A stretch of DNA of 6,607 nt from a candidate division LCP-89 bacterium (GTDB lineage Bacteria > Electryoneota > B3-LCP): NCBI GenBank assembly GCA_025774735.1, contig JALGZU010000258.1, positions 1 to 6,607 of the forward strand. Reading direction: 5' to 3'. Each line of letters starts with the position of its first letter. Position 1 is the stretch's first letter. The notes under the pieces were generated by a model. The model ran no database searches and had not been told where the DNA came from. It saw only the letters and a program-made list of their open reading frames with translations. Positions 1 to 5,065 of this stretch are shown here, piece by piece. A program made the translations under genes and the position numbers.

Positions 1-360
1 GCGATCTGGGACGGCTCGTCTGGAGGAGGCGAATGGAATTCGTATGGTTGGGACTATGAAGGAATGAAAATGCAAACTGAATCGACAATTCCCGAAAAAC
101 ATCGCCTCCTCGGGAACTACCCTAATCCGTTCAATCCTGATACCAGGATTCAGTATGAAATCGCAGAACAAGCCCGAGTCGAATTGAGTATCTTCAACGC
201 CATGGGGCGCCGTGTTGGCACCCTGGTGAACCGTATGGAACAGGCCGGCACCTACGAAGTCGCCTGGTCCGGTCGGGATTACCCCGCCGGCGTCTACTTG
301 GCCAGGCTGAACGTCGACGACAAACCGGCACAGGTTCTCGAACTCGTCCTGGTCAAGTAA
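1..360 (+). CDS. C-terminal end of a secreted protein with a T9SS type-A-like / FlgD-Ig-like sorting domain (5' truncated by window)
   Basis: The reading frame is open from base 1 to the TAA at 358-360, giving 119 visible residues; a second stop, TAG, follows directly. The start lies outside the window. The Met codons at 64 and 70 are internal, because the coding sequence continues upstream of them with a Gly/Trp-rich linker (residues 1-22). Residues 40-119 form a typical sorting domain: YPNPFNP, then alternating beta strands with VELSIFNAMGRRV, a GTYEVAW strand, PAGVYLARL, and the terminal LELVLVK. In known T9SS bacteria such domains direct Sec-exported cargo across the outer membrane for cell-surface attachment or release. 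The linker resembles the one before the sorting domain of the next gene (GWDYEG here, GWDCWG there), so the two are probably paralogous cargo proteins. The catalytic or binding part of this protein is not visible. Confidence 0.88.
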   Translation, partial: AIWDGSSGGGEWNSYGWDYEGMKMQTESTIPEKHRLLGNYPNPFNPDTRIQYEIAEQARVELSIFNAMGRRVGTLVNRMEQAGTYEVAWSGRDYPAGVYLARLNVDDKPAQVLELVLVK

Positions 361-387
361 TAGTATCGGATCGAACGCTAAAAGTGC

Positions 388-415
388 CTGAGGGCTTGAG
401 AAATCGAGCCCTCGG
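388..415 (+). terminator. Strong stem-loop with GAAA tetraloop, possible terminator of the upstream gene
   Basis: Bases 388-399 pair with 404-415 in a 12-bp stem with two G-U wobbles, closed by a GAAA loop (400-403), a GNRA-type tetraloop. It lies 27 nt after the stop of the upstream gene and about 50 nt before the next start. No U-run follows, so it is not a classical intrinsic terminator. It could end transcription inefficiently, protect the 3' end of the upstream mRNA, or act as a 5'-leader structure for the next gene. Confidence 0.4.
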
Positions 416-466
416 CGTGCATAACCTTGGGCAGACTGTCAGAAAAATGAGAGAAATATTGGAAAA

Positions 467-2035
467 ATGAAGAACTCACGAACACTAAAATGTCTCTGCA
501 ACTCCCTGCTGCTCGTCCTGGTGATGACAGCAGTTGCGTCCGCACAATGGACCTCTGCGGCTCTCGAACAGGTAAGTTCTAGCCCGGCCGATGACCGCAT
601 CGAGTGCAACAATCTCGCTCTGGATGAACAGTGGGATCTGCTCTTCACCTCATTGGCTGGAAACGCTTGCAACGATAACGAACTGTACGGCATCACCTAC
701 GCCGAAGACCTCTTCTTCGTCTCCGGAGGGAACAACTTTACCACCCCCAACAAGGTGTACGTCCTGAATTCGGATGGGTCCTACTTCGCCGATTTTGACC
801 AGTGGAGTTCCTCCAATGCCGGCTGGAAAGGATTGACCTACGACGGCACCTACCTGTACGGTTGCGAGGACAACGTTATCAGGGCTTTCGATCTGACCGG
901 CAATCCCGTCCCCTCCATGGATATCACCCTCTCCATGTACGGGATGGAAGGGATCGCCCACGATCCCATCAGCGATAATTTCTGGGCTGTGGCGGCCGGA
1001 GAACTCTACGAAATCGACCGCCAGGGAAATGCCTACTACATCATGCTTCCTTATATCGGAGCCACGGGTCTGGCCTTCGATGATGCTGCTCCGGACGGTC
1101 CCTGGCTCTGGATCTTCTGCAATCTGGGTCCCTCGCAGACCCTCATCAAGCAGTTCGACCCGGTCTTCCATAATCTGACCGGCTTTATCTACGAACTGCC
1201 GCTCCTGTCCGGTTCGTCATTCCAGACATCCAGCGACCTCTTCTTCACCGCTGGATTCGATCCCGACGTCTACGTACTGGGAGGTTTGACCCAGGCCGAT
1301 CCGATCGATCAGATCTTTGCCCTTGAGATGTATCCGCAGTCTACAGCGCCGGGAGTGACTGTCGTCCTGACCTACCAATCCGGTTCACCTGTACCCGCGA
1401 GCGGCGGCAGCTTCGATTTCAACATCGCCGTCAGTAACGCTGACCCGGCTCCCGTCACCTTCGACATCTGGACAATGGCCACCCTGCCCAACGGCAACGA
1501 ATACGGGCCGATTATCAACGTGCAGGATTTCACCGCTCCGGCGAACTGGTCTTCGAACCGGGACCGCACCCAAGCCGTCCCAGCATCCGCACCTCCAGGC
1601 CTCTACACCTATGACGCCTATGTGGGCGCTTATCCCGATGAAGTCTGGGACGAGGACCACTTCGAGTTTGAAAAACTGCCTGGAGATGGTGGAGGTGTGC
1701 AGGAAGGAGGCTGGGATTGCTGGGGCGACGGTTTCGATGACATCGCCTCGCAGGACGCCTCCCCGCTGCCCGCGGAGTTCACCGTCCTGGAGGCGTATCC
1801 CAATCCCTTCAACCCCCGCACAACCATCAACTATATGCTACCGCAGGCGGACTTTGTGAAGCTTGCCGTTTACGACCTCATGGGACGACAGGTGGCGCTG
1901 CTGGTCGATGGATATCGAGACACCGGCAGCCATGAAGTAATCTTCGACGCCCGGAATCTGACCTCCGGAGTCTACATCTACCGCCTCGAAACTAGTACTG
2001 TCTCCGCCAGTGAGAAGCTGGTACTAATGAAGTGA
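467..2035 (+). CDS. Secreted beta-propeller-like protein with Ig-like module and T9SS type-A-like sorting domain
   Basis: This is a complete 522-residue protein of unknown specific function, predicted to be exported by Sec and then sorted to the surface or outside. Residues 1-26 are a signal peptide: basic start, hydrophobic core SLLLVLVMTAVA, and an ASA|QW cleavage site. Residues about 65-290 contain recurring propeller-like units such as KGLTYDGTYLYG, EGIAHDPISDNFW and TGLAFDD, each followed by a VYVL/IRAFDL/LYEID-type strand. Residues about 297-403 form an Ig-like module (GGSFDFNIAVSN, LPNGNEYGP, VPASAPPGLYTYDAYVG), a type seen beside sorting domains in FCB-group secreted proteins. An acidic Gly/Trp linker (405-435) leads to the sorting domain at 444-522 (YPNPFNP to LVLMK). 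The start at 467 is chosen because it gives an intact signal peptide. The ribosome-binding site is weak: GAGAG at 449-453 is rather far away and GGA at 461-463 too close. No catalytic motif was recognised, so a binding or structural role is more likely than an enzymatic one. Confidence 0.9.
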   Translation: MKNSRTLKCLCNSLLLVLVMTAVASAQWTSAALEQVSSSPADDRIECNNLALDEQWDLLFTSLAGNACNDNELYGITYAEDLFFVSGGNNFTTPNKVYVLNSDGSYFADFDQWSSSNAGWKGLTYDGTYLYGCEDNVIRAFDLTGNPVPSMDITLSMYGMEGIAHDPISDNFWAVAAGELYEIDRQGNAYYIMLPYIGATGLAFDDAAPDGPWLWIFCNLGPSQTLIKQFDPVFHNLTGFIYELPLLSGSSFQTSSDLFFTAGFDPDVYVLGGLTQADPIDQIFALEMYPQSTAPGVTVVLTYQSGSPVPASGGSFDFNIAVSNADPAPVTFDIWTMATLPNGNEYGPIINVQDFTAPANWSSNRDRTQAVPASAPPGLYTYDAYVGAYPDEVWDEDHFEFEKLPGDGGGVQEGGWDCWGDGFDDIASQDASPLPAEFTVLEAYPNPFNPRTTINYMLPQADFVKLAVYDLMGRQVALLVDGYRDTGSHEVIFDARNLTSGVYIYRLETSTVSASEKLVLMK

Positions 2036-2059
2036 ACTCGGTGAATTAACCGCAATCAA

Positions 2060-2085
2060 AAAGGGCAAGCACTTGCTTGCCCTTT
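2060..2085. terminator. Bidirectional intrinsic terminator between convergent genes
   Basis: AAAGGGCAAGCA (2060-2071) and TGCTTGCCCTTT (2074-2085) are perfect reverse complements separated by 2 bases. In RNA this gives at least a 10-bp stem with a 6-nt loop. On the plus strand the tract after the stem is TTTCTCT. On the minus strand the hairpin ends in a run of five T, the better terminator of the two. It sits 24 nt after the plus-strand stop and about 63 nt beyond the minus-strand stop, so it can end both converging transcripts. Confidence 0.85.
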
Positions 2086-2127
2086 CTCTAGATCGTCAAT
2101 AATATAGGTTATGTAATTAATCAGCCG

Positions 2128-2163
2128 CCCTCACGACACCTCCACCCCTCACGACACCTCCAC
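2128..2163 (-). repeat. Exact 18-bp tandem duplication spanning the stop codon of the DUF362 gene
   Basis: Read on the minus strand, the unit GTGGAGGTGTCGTGAGGG occurs twice head to tail (2163-2146, then 2145-2128). It encodes Val-Glu-Val-Ser-stop-Gly. Because 18 is a multiple of three, the second copy supplies a second in-frame TGA at 2131-2133. It looks like a replication-slippage or recent small duplication event. Confidence 0.9.
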
Positions 2164-3069
2164 CAGGTCGATCTGATCCCGGTCGGCGATCCCCACCCCG
2201 TGTTCCTGCGCCATGGCGATGTGAGGCACGTCCGAGCCCGCCTGGATGCGCCCTTCCCAGGCCGCCAGGCCCACCCCCACTGAATCCACCGCCACGGGAT
2301 CGAAGCCCGCCAGGTATTTCCCCACCTCTTCAACCTGGCCTGGACCGGTGGGACCATTGGTCAGGAGGGCGTAACGGGCTTCCAGAAGCGTCAACTGCGG
2401 CCGGATCACCGTCGCTAAATCCGCGATCCCCTGGTTCAGATCCATCTCCTGGTGAAACGGCACCCGGTCCCGGATTAAGCCCATCAGGTTCTTCAATCCC
2501 AGGCTCACCCGGGTGGCGCTGTGGTGCTTCGCCGTGGGCACGTTGATGAACAGGTCGGCTTTACCCAAAATCTTCGCCACCTCCGTCTCTTTCAACGCCT
2601 TGCCGTAAGGAACCTGCTGAGGCAGGTAAAAGCGTTCCTCCTCTGCAATCAAAACCTGCACCGCGTCGCGAGCTTCGCAGACCGCCCCGATGCCGCTCCG
2701 CTTCAGGTTGTTCTCCGGTGACGATCCCACCGGGTGGTCGATCACGATCACCCGCTTTGCCCCCGCTTCAACGCAGAGATCCAGAACGGCTCCCAAAAAT
2801 TCCGGATCCGTCGTCGCACCCCACTCGGGCGGCGTGGCAAAACCGATGTTCGGCTTGACCAGCACGGTCCCCTTTTCAGGGATCAGCGGCTCCAACCCCC
2901 CCACCGCCTCTACTAGAGCCTTCGCTGCTTGACCCGGTTCTCCCTCGGCAATCCAAACGCGGGCCTTCTTGCCGGTCGGTTCTTCCGCCCGCAAAATGCC
3001 CCCGGACCAGGGCAGCATAGCCCCGCCGATGGCCCCCAATCCTTGTCTGAAAAATTGTCTCCGGTCCAT
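2149..3069 (-). CDS. DUF362 domain protein with Tat signal
   Basis: The 306-residue protein is the last gene of the minus-strand operon. Residues 1-28 look like a twin-arginine signal: DRRQFF at 2-7, a weakly hydrophobic Gly/Ala-rich core, and a probable LRA|EE cleavage site. This suggests export of a folded protein, though the core is short. The rest fits DUF362: GTVLVKPNIGF (67-77), a VIVIDHPVGSSPENN segment (107-121), PTAKHHSATRVSLGLKNLMG (178-197), NGPTGPG (238-244) and GFDPVAVDSVG (255-265). The family's biochemical activity is not established. Some members carry ferredoxin clusters, but only two cysteines (99, 131) are present here, so no such cluster exists in this protein. It has no C-terminal sorting domain, unlike its relative two genes upstream. 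The start codon lies one base after the stop of the preceding lipoprotein gene, implying translational coupling. Its stop codon lies in an 18-bp tandem duplication. Confidence 0.9.
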   Translation of the reverse strand: MDRRQFFRQGLGAIGGAMLPWSGGILRAEEPTGKKARVWIAEGEPGQAAKALVEAVGGLEPLIPEKGTVLVKPNIGFATPPEWGATTDPEFLGAVLDLCVEAGAKRVIVIDHPVGSSPENNLKRSGIGAVCEARDAVQVLIAEEERFYLPQQVPYGKALKETEVAKILGKADLFINVPTAKHHSATRVSLGLKNLMGLIRDRVPFHQEMDLNQGIADLATVIRPQLTLLEARYALLTNGPTGPGQVEEVGKYLAGFDPVAVDSVGVGLAAWEGRIQAGSDVPHIAMAQEHGVGIADRDQIDLVEVS

Positions 3070-3073
3070 GCTA
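3067..3073 (-). promoter_or_regulatory. Stop/start junction TAG-C-ATG coupling lipoprotein and DUF362 genes
   Basis: On the minus strand the TAG of the lipoprotein gene (3073-3071) is separated from the ATG of the DUF362 gene (3069-3067) by a single C. No strong ribosome-binding site precedes the ATG, only a weak GAGAT-like stretch inside the upstream gene. Re-initiation by terminating ribosomes is the likely way the second protein is made in step with the first. Confidence 0.7.
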
Positions 3074-3652
3074 TTCGATCTCGTTAGCGACCGTCATGGC
3101 GAACTGCTGAGCCGTAATCAGGGCGGCGTTCTCGTCGCCCCCCTTCTCGACCGTCACGCGCACGTAAAAACGGTCCTCGCGCAAATGGATGATGACGTGA
3201 AAGAGGGCTGTCTCATCGATGCCGGCTTCGTCCCCGTATTGCCACGGAGTGAGGTTTGGCGGCACCAGCTGCTCTTCATCGAAAATGGCCGCAACGTTGC
3301 TCGAATCCCCGTGATCGCCTATATACAGCTCAACCTCGGCGGCGATCCCGCCGAAACTCCCCCCATAGTAGCGCTGTAGAACCCCTTCCACGAAACCTAG
3401 TTGAATGTACAATTCCGCCGCCCCGTTAATGAGGGCGTACAGGGACGTCTGGTCGTCCGCTTCTCCATAATCGCCCGGACCGCTGCCTTTGACCCAGGGA
3501 TCGATTTCGCCCGACGCCGGCAGCAGATCCGCCGGTTGCAGCGTTCCGCCCCCGCCCTGGGGGCTGCTCCCCTCTTCACACCCGTTGCCGATCAAACCGG
3601 CGCTGATGAGAATTAAGATCAGTGCGAATTTCTTCGCCGTTGGTGATGCCAT
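3071..3652 (-). CDS. Probable lipoprotein consisting of a DUF6599-like domain
   Basis: The 193-residue protein begins with a basic residue pair (KK, 7-8), a hydrophobic stretch (ALILILISAGLIG, 10-22) and Cys25, followed by an acidic and Ser/Gly-rich linker. This is the layout of a lipoprotein, but the residues before the cysteine (GNGC) are a poor lipobox, so lipidation is likely rather than certain. Residues about 43-192 resemble the DUF6599 family: LLPASGEI, a Trp-containing strand, SLYALINGAAELYIQLGF (70-87), RYYGG, AAEVELYIGDHGDSSNVAAIF, and a closing VIIHLREDRFYVRVTVEK strand pair. Function is unknown. The same domain recurs inside the large first gene of this operon, and in both cases a DUF362 gene follows. 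The start at 3652 gives the whole signal sequence; upstream, GAGCGGG is only a weak ribosome-binding site. It lies 30 nt after the preceding stop with no terminator between, so it should be co-transcribed. Confidence 0.85.
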   Translation of the reverse strand: MASPTAKKFALILILISAGLIGNGCEEGSSPQGGGGTLQPADLLPASGEIDPWVKGSGPGDYGEADDQTSLYALINGAAELYIQLGFVEGVLQRYYGGSFGGIAAEVELYIGDHGDSSNVAAIFDEEQLVPPNLTPWQYGDEAGIDETALFHVIIHLREDRFYVRVTVEKGGDENAALITAQQFAMTVANEIE

Positions 3653-3682
3653 GTCGTAGCCCGCTCTATGTTGGTTCTTTTT

Positions 3683-5065
3683 CTATTTCAACAGGGTAAT
3701 CTGCCGGGTGTGAAACTTCCCCGCCGCCTTCATCCTGACCAGGTAACGACCCGACGGAACCGGTACGCTTACCTTATCTGTTCCATCCCACGTTAACACG
3801 TGGCGTCCCGGGGATAACGTGCCTTTGTATAACGTCGAAACGGTGCGCCCGCGCACATCGTAGATGAACGCCTCCACAGACGTAGTTCTATCCAATTCGA
3901 GTGGTATCGACGTGGAAGCGTTGAACGGTTCCGGGTAATTCGCCCCCAGGCTGATCCGCCCCGGTCTTGCACTCCCCGGATTTGGTCTCACGCCCGTCGA
4001 CGGGTTGAGAATGTCGATCCGTTCGATGTCCGACAGGTTGCTGTTGCCTAAGTTATAATACAGAGACGCCGAATCGATGTGATAAGACATCCAGGTGGTA
4101 GTGCAGCCGTAATCGATGAGAATCTCCCGGCAGATCGCGTCCAGGGCTACCGGATCCTGGGACAGCACGATCATGTTCGGATTGACCTGCCACGGAGACG
4201 TCGGTCCCCCGGAGGTGACCCCGAAGATGCCGTCGCAGATACACAGCTTCTGGTGTGCCCCGTAGGTATCGAATACTGCCGCGTTCAGAGCTGGAACGTA
4301 CGGATCGCAGTATCCCGCGTGTAGCCCCTCCGGGTTGTGCACTGTCCCGTAGTGACTTTTCAGCGAGAGACTGACTCCGGCGAGGGTGTGATTTTTCAAC
4401 AAACAGAGGTTGATCAGGTTGTCGCTGTAATCGGTGTAACAGCGGCTCACCAATTGCCAGGAATCGATCACTAACATCGGCTCTGGGTGGTAACCTGCCA
4501 CGGGATTATCCGTGCCAAAGCAGCGTACCCCCGTCGTGCCGGTGTTCAGTTCAAATCCCGACGCGGCCAGTTCGTAGTCCAGGCGGTCCCAGATCAGCAT
4601 CTGGTTTAAGGGATAATTTGAACCTCCGGCGGGTGTTGAAGCGAGACTGTCGGCCAGTGGAAATGCCACTTCCGGATGGGAGGACGAAAGGGTATATAGG
4701 TGGGAAGTTTTGAATCCGATCGACAAATCTTGAGCTAGATTGGGAAACAACATCAGCCACGCATCCTGGGGCGTGGCCGCGTCGGTCAACGCCTGCACAC
4801 CCGCATCGATCATGATGCGCACGATCTCCGGCTGGATCGCCGACCCGATCGAAGCCTGTTCGTCCGTGACCACCACCACGCGGCTGGTTTCGTTACTCCC
4901 GGCTGATACCAGACGGGGCAGCCCCAGCGCACCCGTCGCCAGCCCCAGCGACGCTGCTGTACTTAACCGCAGAAATTCGCGCCGGTCTAAATGGCTGTCG
5001 GGATTCTCTTTTCTATGATCCTGGTCCTCATTCTCCTCCGGTGAATGCTTCGGATCGTCCTTCAT
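3683..5065 (-). CDS. Tat-exported DUF362 protein with C-terminal T9SS-type-like sorting domain
   Basis: The start at 5065 gives 460 residues. A longer in-frame start at 5233 would overlap the preceding gene's sorting domain by about 170 bases and bury the export signal. The N-terminus has a very charged stretch (1-27), then the twin-arginine motif DRREFLRLS (27-35), a Gly/Ala/Leu core and a VSA|GS cleavage site near 55. Residues about 61-355 fit DUF362: LSIGFKTSH (114-122), SSHPEV (128-133), IWDRLDYELAASGF (158-171), LLKNHTLAGVSLSLKSHYG (222-240), SGGP (285-288) and DPVALDA (304-310). No CxxCxxC ferredoxin motif is present; cysteines are scattered, with one CIC pair at 275-277. Residues 377-460 are a FlgD-Ig/sorting domain starting with the variant YPEPFNA and ending ITLLK. 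Tat export plus a T9SS-like tail is an unusual combination. Its ATG overlaps the upstream stop (ATGA). Confidence 0.9.
   Translation of the reverse strand: MKDDPKHSPEENEDQDHRKENPDSHLDRREFLRLSTAASLGLATGALGLPRLVSAGSNETSRVVVVTDEQASIGSAIQPEIVRIMIDAGVQALTDAATPQDAWLMLFPNLAQDLSIGFKTSHLYTLSSSHPEVAFPLADSLASTPAGGSNYPLNQMLIWDRLDYELAASGFELNTGTTGVRCFGTDNPVAGYHPEPMLVIDSWQLVSRCYTDYSDNLINLCLLKNHTLAGVSLSLKSHYGTVHNPEGLHAGYCDPYVPALNAAVFDTYGAHQKLCICDGIFGVTSGGPTSPWQVNPNMIVLSQDPVALDAICREILIDYGCTTTWMSYHIDSASLYYNLGNSNLSDIERIDILNPSTGVRPNPGSARPGRISLGANYPEPFNASTSIPLELDRTTSVEAFIYDVRGRTVSTLYKGTLSPGRHVLTWDGTDKVSVPVPSGRYLVRMKAAGKFHTRQITLLK
5062..5065 (-). promoter_or_regulatory. ATGA stop/start overlap
   Basis: The TGA stop of the mosaic secreted protein (5064-5062) and the ATG of the DUF362 protein (5065-5063) share a 4-base ATGA. 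A purine-rich GGAAGGCGG lies about 10 nt upstream of the ATG and may help initiation. The overlap fixes the start choice for the downstream gene and indicates translational coupling. Confidence 0.8.

Noticed and set aside
22..35. GGAGGAGG followed by an ATG at 33
   Set aside because: The Gly codons of the linker create the purine run, and the ATG opens a frame of only eight codons.
64..360. A complete small 98-residue gene starting at ATG 64
   Set aside because: The same frame is open to the window edge and encodes a linker like that of the neighbouring paralogue; a sorting domain alone would have no signal peptide.
396..429. Bacteroidota-type promoter (TTG and TAACCTTG, compared with TAnnTTTG) before the 522-residue gene
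   Set aside because: One mismatch in the -7 box, and the TTG lies inside the hairpin stem; too weak to report as a promoter without transcript data.
650..1171. 173-residue open frame on the minus strand inside the propeller gene
   Set aside because: It lies antisense to a well-supported gene, has no recognisable domain, and is explained by codon bias of the sense gene.
2128..2163. CRISPR-like or regulatory repeat array
   Set aside because: Only two directly abutting units without spacers; a simple tandem duplication explains it.
2969..3379. 136-residue open frame on the plus strand across the lipoprotein/DUF362 junction
   Set aside because: Antisense to two recognisable genes, with no plausible protein features.
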